Shown: piece after piece, positions 1 through 14,300 of the stretch | Layout: each line of letters starts with the position of its first letter | How positions within the stretch are numbered: position 1 is the stretch's first letter | From: Bugula neritina | Lineage: Eukaryota; Bryozoa; Gymnolaemata; Cheilostomatida; Bugulidae | Assembly: GCA_964035545.1 (NCBI GenBank) | Contig: OZ037767.1 | Span: forward strand, 7,678,207 to 7,742,206 | Direction: 5' to 3' | Length of the DNA: 64,000 nt | Made by a program: the position numbers and the translations under genes | The notes under the pieces: generated by a model | What the model was told of the DNA's origin: nothing | Database searches by the model: none | The model's input: the letters and a program-made list of their open reading frames with translations, nothing else

Positions 1-1007
1 ATTAATTTATTATTGAAGCAATACTGGTTACTTCTTCAAAAAATATAACTTAAAAGATTATTATAGGAAAGCATTATGTTTATACAAGTTTACTAACAAG
101 ATTATAGAATGCACTAAAAGCATAGACACATCAATACATTGGGTAAAACAAATTGCAATATAGTACTTTAATTTTAGATATGAGCCAACCAATAGGAGGC
201 AGCTTACAACTAAATTTATTAAACGACATGCTTCTAGCTAGGAATGCATGTATTGTGACAATGGCAGGTGTCACTTTAGGCTTGTTTTTTTTCTATAAGA
301 TCTATTTTAGAAGACCGTAAAAAGGAAAAACCTTTTAAAGTTATTAGCTTCAATGCAGAAAGTTCTGTTTTTGTGTGAGCAAAAAATAACATTTAATAAT
401 TGTAGTAGACAAAGGAAGAGACAACTAAAAACAACATTTGAAATAAAAGTTCAGACTGTAATGCAAACTTTCAAAAAAAGTTTAATCTTTATAATCTTTA
501 TAAGTGTTCAATGTCAAAACAAATTATTTTTGTGTATTGTGTATTATTTTCATTTTAAGTTATATTTCAATATGTTTTCATTTTAGATTCAAACACTGCC
601 TAAAATGGAGATCTATCAAAAATAAAATTTTTATAAACTTTGGAAGATTAAATGCAAATTGATGCCACAATTTTTATAAACATATTGTTGAGAAACAAAC
701 ATGCGATCCTATCGCTAATCACAGTCATGACAATCTTGTGACGATATAGTAACTAATTGCTGTACTAGAATCGCTGTATACTTGTTTTACCCCTTCTCTC
801 TGTTTTTCTGTTATACAGAACTATCAAGATGTTTTTCATTCTAATAACTATTTTATTATCAAATAATTAAATCGGTCAATCAGTTTGATGGATAAGTTAA
901 ATCAGCTATCAATATAAATACCCATGACGTATTTCGTAATTTATATTTTACACAATGGCAACACATTCAACACATATATTTGAGTGTAGGAAAACATATT
1001 CACTCAC
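1..1007. other. Gene A intron, partial
   Basis: AT-rich sequence with no exon that I can support. Positions about 290-720 align with the intron at 42430-42800 of gene B. About 780-990 is extra sequence in A, and 1-285 has no evident counterpart in B. Confidence 0.5.
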
Positions 1008-1593
1008 GTAAACTCTCTGTGATGACTGTGTAAGTAGCTGGTCTATCTGACTTCTTGTTACCACTATTTATAGCCCAGACTGAGAATGTTATAGAAACTC
1101 CTCCAGCATCAGCTGTGAATGTAACCATTCTATCTGATGTGACTTCTGTGGAACCACCAGTGACTGTCCATTCATAGCTCTTTATAGAATTACAGTTTAC
1201 GATCATTGGTGCCTATGAAATATGCATGCAATGTCATATTCTATATTTACACACGCGCAAACACATAATTATATGTGTGAATGTCCTTCATATGGCTCAT
1301 TATCAGAATAATCTGCAACTAATCAAAAATTCCAAAATAATTTGAAGTAAACTTACAATCCAGTTACAAGTTACGACACAGACACACTTACAGTAGAACT
1401 GGTTGCTATTTAAATAATTTATATATTACAGTGGCTTCGTCAAACAAAATAATTACCCTAACTATTTATACTGGCAGTAAACAAGTTGACAGCGAATATA
1501 AAATTTTGTTGATTCTTCATTAAAAAAAAAGTTTCCAATTAATTATATTTTAAGTTATTGTGCTATAGCAACTAAGCTAGTTGTAAATATTAT

Positions 1594-1635
<42 letters not shown>

Positions 1636-2367
1636 ACGCACACGCACACGCACACGCACACGCACACGCACACGCACACGCACACGCACACTCACGCGCG
1701 TACGCCAATTAATTATATTGATGCATGTCCTTTACAAGTTAAGTTTTGAAATTAGGAGCAAATATAGCAATTATAAAAAAAATTAATGTGACAGCCATCT
1801 GTAACAAGTTAAAAACTTTAAAATAGTTTGTAGTAAATTTACATTTCTGTTATAAAAGTGACAAAGCAGACAAATTTAGCACCTGTCGCTGTTTAAATGA
1901 TTTATAAATTACAGTGGTTTAGTCAAACGAAATAAGTAGGCTGACTTATACTGCCAGTAAAAAAATGACAGCACAACAAAAAAGTAGTTGTCGATTTTCT
2001 TACTCTTTCTGTAATAAAACTGTTTCCAGCTTATTTTATCTCAAAATATTGATCTGTAGCAACAAGTGGTTAGTTCTATGATAGCCTTGAGTGTGTGCAG
2101 CTACTGGTCAAAATAACCTCATATATTATTTGTGAGTTTTTATCGCCAATAACAAATTTCGACATCTCATACATTGGTATATAAATAGTTTAATTGGAAT
2201 CGCGTCATTTCAATTACAAATAATTATAAAAAATGCTTTCCAATTTTATAGAAAGATTTTAGTATTCCTCACCATCCAGGTTGCAGTGTATTTCCATAAT
2301 TTCTTAAAACCATTTAAGGGCTGCAGTCTTTCAGCTGTTAGTTCTATATCAGACGGAGGATTTGGTG
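1008..2367 (-). CDS. Gene A exons 10-11: second fibronectin III domain
   Basis: Exons 2273-2367 and 1008-1212 match 42827-43944 ([38 protein letters not shown]). The donor GTGAGT lies at 1002-1007. The next exon of the gene is not found before the window edge. Confidence 0.8.
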
Positions 2368-5300
2368 CTAAAGTAAGAAAACTGGCTATGTTTTAGAAAT
2401 TGCGCCTTTTTACTAATAATTTATTAAAATACAGGAAGTCCATCAAAATTTGACAATTGATTTTTCTCAGGCATAAAAATCTTACATAATAGCGCTATGA
2501 ATTTCACAAAATATAAATATATTTTTAGTGTGTAAAAAATGCTGTAAGATTTAACCAACTATACAATGCCTTACAAAAGTGTTGTGTACACTAAGTGTAC
2601 ATTAATTGTTATTATGTATGTATCAGAAATGTAACATTATATACTATATACAATTATAAAAGCTGGCACATACCTGTACAATGTTTAGTCATCACAAGTA
2701 GAGAGAAAACAGGTCCAGGACACATATCAGAATTTCCTGTATGATGAGATACTAGAAATCTGTAGAATGTGTCTTCATTCAACTGGGTGGCTGTAAAACC
2801 CACTCTACCATCTTTCTTATTAACATTTAGATTGTTTTCACCAGTCAAACTGACTTCATACCTGTATATTGTAAGAAAATACTAAGTAGTTACTGTTATG
2901 CATCCGTTTTGCTTTCTTTTTAATGATCAACATTTACTAATATAATATGGTATCAGTATTTGTTAGATGTTGATAGAAACATGCTGTTTCTCATATCACA
3001 TACTTACTGTAAGTCCGTATAATTACAGTCAGAAGCACAATTAAAAATCCAGGGCTGGGATTCACGATTCCATTGACTGAAAGATGCTGTCACAGAAGTA
3101 TAGTCTGGATATACTACGTCAGCATTCTTTTCTACACTGAATGTTGGGATATGATCTACAATATTTCAATAAGTGATTAGTTATAAAGTGGTTTGAATAC
3201 TTAACTTGACCAAGAATTATCTCAGCTTTGTAATAACTTTTATAAAATAAGCATTACATTTGAGTAATATAACATTAGGAATGTATAGGCAAATATTTAT
3301 GTATAAAATTTGTGCATTTACAAGTTCAAAGCTTTTTATTACTATACTATAAACCTAGTAAAAAATCATTCCACAATGAAAGTTAGTAAACAAAGACCAT
3401 ACTAATAATAACAAATTATTGATTTAACTGCAAAATTGGTTAAAAAATCACACAAATGATATTTTGTAATATTGCTCAGTTATTTTATAAATTTTGTAAA
3501 CGCATAGCAAAAAATGCTTAGAGTGAGTATTGCAACATTGAATAACATTTAAAGTCAGATTGCTAGTTAGCATGTGGGTGAGGACAGCTGTTTCCACCAG
3601 ATGCAAACCACATTTAAAAGATGTTTTGTTTTATAATCAAGACTAGTAAATAAATCAGAAAGCTGAAACAGAAATTCTAAAGAATAAAAAACTTTATATT
3701 GGTAAGCTAAATACAATAGACTCTGCTCACCATAGCCATATATTTCAACTTCTCTGAATGCTACTCCTAGAGTATTATCAGTGAGTATAGCAAACTGTTG
3801 TATGTATGGAGATACATTCAAGTCACATAACACATTAAACATAACTCCTTGAGAATTTGAAAAATCTCTACATTTCTTCCAGTTATTGCTTGACCCTTTG
3901 TTTGGTGGTTTGTTTACATCATGTGGCTCTGAGTTGGTCAGGTAGTGCATTTGCTTTAGTCTGTCAGCTATGAACCATAATTAAAATAGATAATTGTGGA
4001 ACAAGTTAGTGACCAAACAATATAACCAATAAATTTGTTGGTAATAACTTTAATGCATAATTGTTGGTCAAATGCACAGCACTTAGTAAAGAAAAATCAC
4101 ATATCTAAGAACTTTCATTGTGTTCAAAACAAAAGCAATCACAGTAGCCAGGGTATATTTAATAACTTTCTAATCTCCTTTAAATAAAGCTTTGCTCATG
4201 CTGCCAGATCGGCTTCCATATTATTCTGAAATTGTAACCAACAGCAGTTGGTTACTCAATTAACTGATAGAAGCTATTTTTAATAAAATCATTTGCCGTA
4301 TTACTAATCAAAAAAAGTTAAAGTGCACCCTTTTCACATGCAATAAATAAGCAATTTAGAAATCAACTATAGCGTCTATAATAAATTTGAGTTTGTACAT
4401 TATTATTATTTAGAGTTACACACTGCATTATTGAGCTGTAATTCTTCTACAAGAAAGGCAATGAGTTACTTAATAAAAAGTATATCTATAATTAATGAAA
4501 ATATTAGTAGGTAATACACATATATGTTTTATACTATTTTTGTAATGGCCATATGTAAGGGTTAATCAAAAGTTTTACACTGTAAATAAGATGATCAATA
4601 ATCAAGATATTAAATGTATTTAGCTAGTTTACAATCTTTCACTGTACATTTTATAAGGTTTGACAGAGAGAAATGGGATTAAATAAAAGTTGAGAAAAGG
4701 CAAAAATGATTTGTGTCATGTGTAGCACTAGTGCACCTAAACTCTGAACTACTATCAAATCAAATCAATAAAGGCTGAAGGTTTACGAAAGGCCTAAATT
4801 ACTTTTTCATTGTTAGTTTGTATATTAGTCACTATGCTATAACATTACTTTTGCTATTAGTATAAATATCATACCACAAGGGATTCCATTACAGTCATCA
4901 GTTTGCGCATATATTCTGGCAAACTGAAAGATGATTTTTCTTCCCAAATCTACTTTCCACCATTTACCAGCATTAGACCGTCCTGTGTTAGAGTAGCTAC
5001 TGTCTATTTTACCATCAATAGCAACTTCAGCAGACCAGTTACTGTCACCTCCTGTATAAGTTGACTCCTGATAGGCTGTGCCTCTAGTAGCATAATTTAT
5101 TCCTGAAATCACAAACATATTATTGCATTGAATAGAACTATGTATCCAGTGCATAAAAAATTTAGCCAATATAATATTTAAAGTAATTATTTATTGAAAA
5201 TATTCTATACAAAAGGTTGCATGAAAATGTCACTAACAAAAGAATATGCATGTTTTGTGTGATCAAAATTGCATTTTCTATTTAAGCTACCACTTAATAT

Positions 5301-8300
5301 TTATGAAACTTGGTCAGCAATGAGTTTTAATATTTTTGGTAGATTAGGTAGCATCAAAAACTAATAATACTGGAAACCTGTAAAAGACTTCACCCCACAG
5401 CTTTGACGTAAAAATCAACTTTGCAATGTTAATACTTTACCATTAAACGTTTCATGAAGACAGTGAAAAACTGCCACTGAAACTAGCCTTTTAAAAATAA
5501 ATAATTATGTCTGCTCTGCTTTGAGCAATAATTAAAGTTAGTTTCAATTGAAATAGCAGAATTAGGTAAGCTAAAATTTAGGTACCAAAGTTTGCTGCAG
5601 ACTAGAATTAACAATGGAATAAAAAAATTCTCTTTTTCTATTTATTTCTAAAATACAGTGGATCTTGTTGAATGTGTGGCCATGATGTAGAGTAGTAAAT
5701 ATGAAATATGTTTGTGATATTTATATTGATTGATGTTTTAACTCATGGAGCAAACTGGTTGACTAATTTGATTATTATTTAATAAAATATTTATTTGAAA
5801 AACAGCACGATGGCTTATTTTACAGAGAATAGAAGAGAAGAGGTAAACAAAAATACAGCGATTCTAATTATTGTCACGTGATTGTCATGTGATCAGCAAT
5901 GGAATTGCATGATTGTTTGTCAACAGATCTCTAATCCAATTAACAACAACTTGTATGAGAGAAACATCAATTGTAAAAATATTGACCTAAAAATAATATG
6001 TTGAATTATTAAACTTATGTAACACATAACACTAGTTATCAAGGTTTTTTTTCAACAAAAACTACATTAACTCTATTTTGTTAAGAAAAAGCCAGCCCCT
6101 AAAATATTGGGTGCATAGAGTTTTGCAAAATTGGAAAACGGTGAAGATTTCCAATGTAATAGCAACATCAAAGTTTTCAAAACACATATAAACAGAGTTT
6201 TATTCTTGAAAGAAGTACATGTGAATTATCTCAAATATTTCTACTATAATAAAACAAGAGAGCTCAACTAAAAATGCTTTGCTAAAAATTCATTGAAAGA
6301 GCTCTTTGCCAAGGTTATTGATTAGACTGCTGTAGCAGTAGCAAAAGATAACAGGAGATTCCCACTTAGTTAAAAACGTACTAAACTAGGTGCCTAATGT
6401 TTTGTAACTAAAACACTGTGAATGCTGCCTATAGCTGTAAGAATTATACACAAAATATGTAAATGTTATAGACCACTATCGTCAGACATTGGTTTTTATA
6501 CTTGATTATTTTGTAAAACTCACTTTTCTTTGAGAAGATTTGAACTTCTTTAAGTGAGATAATTCCTGTCTGCTCTTTAGAAACAGCAATGTACTTAAAC
6601 CTTCCTACATCACTGAGTTCAATGACATGGAGGTAGTTTATTGGATCATTCTGAGTAGAGATAACTTCCCAGTCAGATGTAGAGGGATATGAAGTAGTGG
6701 ATACTGTCTCTTTGTTAGAACCCCACACAGTTATATTTGATAGTCTGTAGCCTAAAATATAATGTCTGCCATACAAAACTTATACACTTATAACTCATTA
6801 TCATATGTTAAATAGTGTTCACAACAACTACTGTTTGATGCTAAAACTGTGTTAATAAACTCAACAGGCACACATTCATGCAGGCTTAGTGTTAACAACA
6901 AATTAAATTTTATACAGACAAACATCCTAAAGTGATGCAAATGGACATTCCAACATCATGCAGTTATGTTGTACATAAAAAATGATTTTTAATTAAGAGT
7001 TATAAAACAATGCTGAAATATGCTTTTCTATATATGTACCGCTAAATGTTAAAGCAGTTTTTAATCATGTTTGGTTATTGTAAAAGTTTTATATCATAAA
7101 TGTTTTGAACTTAAAATTTGTTTTCAGAGAATAAACTAATAGAGAAATTGAAGTCACATAGAATTTGTAAGCTTTAGAAAAAGAAGCTACACATGCAGTA
7201 CACCATTTGAGGAAATTGAATTTTAGCAGGTAAATTAAACAGTGGTATCTATTTTAGTGAACAATATGCAAACCTTATAAGTTGCATTTTGTCAATTTAT
7301 ATATGATGTTTTTTTCAGGCAAGCTGTGTCTACAGTAAATTCTTGGCTCTAAAAAACAGTCACTTTGCCAAAACCTGTGTTACTGGAGAGGTCATTTTGT
7401 AGACAGCAAAATAAGATTGAAGGCGCGCATGAAGTAGCGCTTAATATAGCGAAGAAGATTAAATGCGACAACAAGCCTAACTCCCTTATGTCATACAATA
7501 GTAATAGTTTGTTTGTTTGCTTTTATTTTGTCGCAGTCGAAAAAAATTAATTGAGAAAAAATAAACAAAATGACAGGGCCTATGACGCAATAGGATTGTA
7601 GCTAGTCGAGGCACCGTAGTGTCAGCCATGTAAATATACTAGACTTGGCTAGCAATTTATAGGTCAATAGATTTATTGAACAAAGTCAAGATGACAAATT
7701 AAACAAGATATTGTCATTTTAACTTAAACTCATGCAAGTTGATAGTCACCATTCTTGTTGTAAACCCTTGATAGGATGGGTTTTTGTCAAATTTGGCTAT
7801 AAAGACTTATTATGAAAGGGCACAAAAGAAATTATGACTGGATGCTTTTTTAACATCACCAATGACTTACATGTATGTCAGGTTAGAACCCATGACGTCA
7901 TGTTTACTGCGCAAACAATCTATAAATCCATAGACCAAGGCTGCTCTTTATTGTTGTTTAAGCATACTTTCCTAATATTCTCAAAAGCTAATAATTAGTA
8001 TCACATAGTTTTTAAAAGAAAAACCATTTATAGCACAAAAAAACATGATAACTCATTAGTGTTATAAAAAGCGATTAGGCCTATATAAATGAAAAAGTAG
8101 GGGTAAGAGGGGGCGGCACAACAGTATCATATAGGGGTACAAAAAGCCAAATTGTGAGAAAACCTATTAACTTAGAGTTGTGATTTTCTTTTCATAAAAA
8201 GGTATTGACATAGTTATTCAGCCATTGTAGTTTCAACATTTGTGAAACATACGTGTTGAAAAAGCAAGTAAAACTGGTTTTACCTATTTTTTGTAAATTT

Positions 8301-11300
8301 TTTAAGATTTTTAAGCTTTACAACTTTTTACACTCAAAGGCAAAAAGCCTATATTTTACTAATATTGTTGCCATTGCTTGTTTTTACATTGCTTAACTAA
8401 TATAACAGCAAACTCTAAAATAAATTTTTCTTGAGGCACATTTATTTTCAATTTTGCCACACGGGGCACAATGAGCCATGCTGACCGGGGCACAACTGAC
8501 CACCTGATTATTACACCCTGATCACTGTTATTAGTTTGTTTGCCCAAAAATTTGGTTGAAATGTTACTAAAATCTATAGATATAGCAATTTTTGATTTGT
8601 TTGTAAAATATCAGAGACATCATGGTAAGACTACAAAACTACAAGTTGAAGCTCCCTTAATATATACATCTGATGAGGTTAAAGCTTTGCCATTTTATAC
8701 TTAATGCAAAACACTCTGCAGTTGTTATTAGTAGATAGTCATGATATTCATTATATATTGAGAGAATATTCATCTATTTGACTAAAATAAATTGTGATTT
8801 GCTCATTTTCTTCCCCCTTCTCCCTTTCGTCATGAAAATTTAATTATTCTGAAAGTTGTGAGGGAGATAGAAACCAAAAAATATTACTTGTAATAGACAA
8901 CATGCAGATGCAGCATTAAGACTAAAGATTATTGAACTAGTAACTTGAAAAACAGAAGAATAAGAGCAAAAAATGCAAAATTCAACCTGTTGTGCCCCGC
9001 CCCCCCTCCCATTACCCCTAATGCTTGCGCCGCGCCGAAAGACAATTAACTTCTAGCTATAAAAGTTGTTTTTTATGACAGAATAAACAAAATATTGCAA
9101 TAAAGTAACTAATAAAGTTTTTTTTACCTAGCTGATAACAATGAAATAACTGACTTAAATTACATAATTACAAAATATTAACACTTATGTTGCAAATGTA
9201 AACTATCCTGTTGCATTGTGAAACTTAAGTTAGTAGCATGTAATAAAGAGGTCAGTAGAATATGAGTAAAAACACATGACTATTTATTATGGTAATAATC
9301 ATTATTGGCAGCATTAAATATAATATTGACGTCATTATTATTATGATTTAAAATACAATGGTGAGCTTATAACTTTCGAAGCAAATTTTTGATCTTACAG
9401 CATGTTTTCATCTTTCAGCATACAAAATGAGGGCAAAAAGTCCTAAATGTCAAAAACTATGCTGCAGGAGTAACTCGAGAAGTTTAATGCCGGCTTATAT
9501 GAAAAATTTTTGAATATCTAATATTAAGGAAATTAATTTTTGTGTTGGTTTCACATGCATGTTACTAAAGACTTATGATATATACTAACAGGTGTCAGTA
9601 AATAATTTTGTTAAGTCATATTACTTATTGTATATAATAAAAAATACAGTGTTAACAACTTGTTTTCAGAGTATAGAAACTAATTTGTCATGTCAACTTT
9701 AAATTACAATTATGCACTATATAATCAGATAGGTAGTGGATTGTCTTAAATCAATCAAGAAACAGTATGAAGTAAATTCAATGTCTTCCATATTTGAACT
9801 GTTTCTATCACTTGCATAAAATATTAAAATGCATATGTATGCTGTATGCAGTATATCTATCATTCTACAAATATATTAGTCATATAGTCAATGAATGAAC
9901 AGTAAAGATACTCAATATTTTTGTGAGTGAAAAACTTTTGAAAATTGATAAGCCTCGATTAAGTTGCAGAAGTACAGTAATAAATCTTATAGATAAATGT
10001 ATGCTTTTATGAGCCAAAAAAGTTTCTGTTTGCTATACATAATTACCTTTGAGCAGGAATATAACAACTCTATAAGTTGTTGAGTAAACAATATTAACGA
10101 AAGCAGATACTTACGGTATTGTCCCTGTCTATTGAAGAGTTCAATCCACTGAACAGTATACGTGTCTCCTAAATCAACCATCCAGAATTGTCTCGACTTG
10201 TTTTGTGTATGGGTCACTAAATTATCAGATGTATCATTAGCAGCTATTACTCCATCAACACCATAACTTGAAAAATGGTCGCTTGCAGATTCGATGTAGG
10301 TGCTGCTTTGACGTGTAGTTTTTCTGTACGCCAAATTATCTAAAAAGTACAAATAATGGAACAAATTAGTTGGGTGCCTCTACAAAAATGGGCAACCAAA
10401 GGACATAATACTGTTGTTGCTATATATACATCACTGTTGAGCCAACATTCTACTGTTAACAAAGCTGCAAATTTCAATTTTGTATCTGAGAGAGGGCCTC
10501 TCTTAAAAAGAGTGAATATAAAGGGGTTGGTTGAATTTCAAGAAGACATATTGAAATTTGTCCTACCACTAGCTAGAGACCTGGCCACGCTTGTGAGAAT
10601 CACATGAAAATTATGTGACGATTTTTGTGAGTTATCCTCTCGTTTTGACCAACTACACACTTGTCAGATGAAACACATGCATAATAGTCAATGAATGAGT
10701 CTTGCACAAGATATAAACAATAGGAAATTGCCCAAACAGAAAAACGAAATAGAAATGAAATAATCACTGTTGCTAAAATTCTATTGAACAATCAAATTGT
10801 TTGTGATTTTTTGTTCATCATCTTTGTTGGCAGTTGGATCTCAAAGAGGGCGGTTGTGTTTTCAATGCTTTCTGTATTCTAGTCTCTAGCTTTAATGCTT
10901 TTACGGTTTACATTGTGGTGCAGTTATTTCAGCCTTTGTTTATGCTGGCTTATAATCTCCCTTATCTACAAGCCAAAAGGAGTGAAAGGCTTTGACCATA
11001 TCATCATGGATTACCGAGCTCTGTTGGATATCAAAAGCTCCATGGCTTGACATCAGCTGAACGATATTTAGAACACTAACTACAAGTTGTGCTAACTACT
11101 GCGGGTTCTATAAAAAAAAAACTCAAAAAACTTCATGGTCTGCTTAAAACAAAACAACTTAGTAACCAATCTCAGTTAATTTGTGTAACGGAATCCTGGC
11201 TTACTCCATAAGTGCTACGTTCAAGAACTGAGGTTAAAGGTTGTGAACAGTTCCGTGTGGACAGACCTCTAGATGCTAGCGGTAAAACCTGTGGAGAAGG

Positions 11301-14300
11301 CATAACACACATTTAACAAATAACAAGAAAAACAACTATATGGTAGCCATGCAGCAATAAAAAAAAGCAAAAAAAATTGTACACATAAATAAAGGAAACA
11401 GAAAACAACAAACATATACATAATACTACATGCATCCGCCACTATTGTCAGGTAGTTGTAATGCTCATTGCCGGTCACCAGCTTGGCTCCGCTCCAGGCG
11501 ACTCATGCGCCTCCTTAGTTGCCCTAATTCTTCCTCGTATCTGCGTAGCCGTCTGTGTAGGTGCCGCACCTCCTCGTCTAGCTGAGCCGCCGTCTGACGT
11601 CTGGGGCGGTCAGTGGCACCATGGCTGGTCCGTCGCCTCTGCTTCTCGCTCGTCGGCGAGGGTCGGGGGCCCAGGTCCGAGAAGTCGGCCCTAGCGCCTG
11701 ATTCGACCAGTGCCAGCACGATGCGAAATGAATGGGTGGCTGCCGGTTGGGATGTTGCGACGGACTCCCCCACTTTTTCCTGAACAGGCCGACACGCGGG
11801 GAATCCCAGGGCGAGAGCAGCCTGTTTATGGGGATCAGCCACGTGTGGCAACACCAGGTCCCGAACTTCGGGAAAAGTAGCCTGGTCTACAGCAACTGTG
11901 TAGCCCGTGTTGCAGCGAGATATGCGCTGGTGTCTTAGCACATAATCCCGCTGGTAAGAAAACTCACCACACCGGCAAAACACGTTGATGTAGTGCTGAA
12001 GGGCGTGCACTCGCAAACGCCGTGCAGAAGAGAATTTCTTCTGGCACTGGTGGCAGATGCAGTTGCCCGGCTCACCGCATGCCTGACCAATCTTAAGATT
12101 GGTAGCTCCAAATATCCAATACTGGCGGGCGACCAGGGCCCGAGGCAGGGCCAGTTTTGGGGAATCGTCTTCCTCTCCTGCGGGGTGGTCGCCGTGTAGG
12201 ATGCCCTGCTCCTCTCCGGCTGCGAGCTGAAGCTCGACCGGTTTGGGGTCAGGGCCACTAATGCTGGAGGAACACACCTCAGAAGAGGGAGTGGCCTCCT
12301 GCTGGCTGTGGGGAGCCGGAACAGGAGCTGGTGGGGAAGGGGAGTCATATCGACTGACCTACTTGGTATCCATACGCTCCTCTGAAACAGATAGTAGAGG
12401 GCTAGAGGCTGTGATAAGCCGGTCTCACTATCATCGCAATTCGGCATACGTTTATATGGAGCCAAGTTGTAAACTGGGTGCTGAGAAGAGTCGCAGTGAG
12501 TAATCGAGCCCACGTCTTGACCCAACAAAAAATCGAGGGCAGGTTCATCTCCGAGATCCATCCCAGCCTCCGGTTCTAAGAAATTAGATCCCAGTGAATC
12601 TAATATTGAGTAGTATATATCAGGTTGGTTAGACTCCGTATTTGGAGAATCTAGCCTTAAAGAAGTACCTGTTTGAGCATCTGGTAATGTAATCCCCATA
12701 ACTGATGACAGAGTCTGAATGATAGAGTTCAAATTAACTTTCGAAGTATCAAAGTTGGAATTCAGTTCAACTTGTGAATTGCGTGCTAACTGCGTGATGT
12801 CAGAAGTAAAAATGGCTGAACCTCGTGCTTCAGAGTTAATACCTGTTGAAGCCCAAGTTGCGTGACCCATACGAATTTCTACCGGACTTCGAAAAGACAA
12901 CTCGTGCGATCGCGAGTCTCGCGAAATTCGGCCTGAAATATTTCCTTCTTGGTGTAATTCTCCGGGGAAATGGAGGGAATTTCCGACCAAGATGGGGTGG
13001 TCACCAGTACTGGGTGGGTTATCATCATGAAGGGGTAACTTTAGATGCCCTACAGCATAATCTGCCAGGTATCTGGGGAGTTTTCGTGACCGCTGGCTCC
13101 TCTCAGTTGGAACAGGCCTTGATGGTGCCAGTGGTTCCTCGGCTGCCATAGTAGGGGGCCCTGCCTTCACTCATCATGCGGGTTGGGGTGTCCTGCCTCA
13201 AGAAGGGTGGTTGCCCTAGGGCCTGTTGCTGCTCTCGTTTCTACTCCTCCCTTTGTTGTTGTTCCAGCTGCTCCAGCAAGGCGGCCTGCTCCTGATCCGC
13301 CTCCCTTAGGACGACAATTTCTGCCTCCCGGGACTGGGTGGCCTGTCCTCGACGGTTGGCCTGGCGGTTATGCTCCAGGAGGGGTGGAGCCTGACCCACC
13401 GCTACTCTGTGCTGGCATGGGAAGGTTTCAGGCGTTGCTCGATCTGGACTGAGATTTATCCAGAGCGCTCCACACGATACGTTTGGTTAGGCAGTACGTC
13501 GGCTCACCTACTCTCTTTCTCCGGGCCTAGACGTCGGGTTGGCTGCCTGATGGGAGTGGTGCCGGCTGCCAGAGGTATCTCGTGAAAGATAACCTTAGTC
13601 AGCCCCATGTCTCCATCGCCACGACTAAAGACATCACTGCACTCTGTGGGTAGTTGAGCCAGTGCTTGACGTTCAGTACTACTCGTACAGTTACCATACG
13701 CTCCAGCATACAGGTCAGCCATATGCTCCAGGACTGCTCCTCGACTGGTGCGGGGGGTTTCCCAGGGTGTCGGCCACTGTCTACAGTGCCGGACCCACAC
13801 CCGCCTCCTGGATGGAGTGGTACTACCCCACCAGCACTCCGGCCGATAATTGGACAGGTTCCGTGAAGAGGTTAATACACTGCACGAGGAGCTCTTGCCG
13901 GCAGTCTAGCCGATTCAGGCTGTTTGCTAGTCGAATCGCTCAGTGCGTTCCCTCAACCACCTCCAGGCCGGGGTCTTCCTTGCAGGTGACTCTGCAGTGG
14001 AGAGTTGCCTGGGATCCTCCTGGAACAGTGCAGTCCCGCACTACCTGGACTCCACCCACCAAGGGCCTGCCGAACTTGTCAACACAGACAAGTTCCCTCC
14101 CAGCATTCACCACCACTGACTTCTGGAAATCCATGCGAGACTGGTGTTTCTCCAGAAACGGCATTTCCAGGATGGCGTCCTCATTCAGCTGGCTGACTAT
14201 GAACGTCTCGTGAATTGGTTGATTACGGACGCGTCCAGACAATGAAATGACACCCTAAAAAGGAATGCATGATCCGTCCGCCAACGTATCATGCGCAACT

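Noticed and set aside
1592-1786. Open frame of repeated His-Thr and Arg-Thr
   Set aside because: It is the translation of the CA/CGCACA microsatellite in an intron.
10356-10607. 83-codon plus-strand frame next to gene A exon 4
   Set aside because: No recognisable domain, no splice context on that strand; it is likely transposon debris of unknown type.
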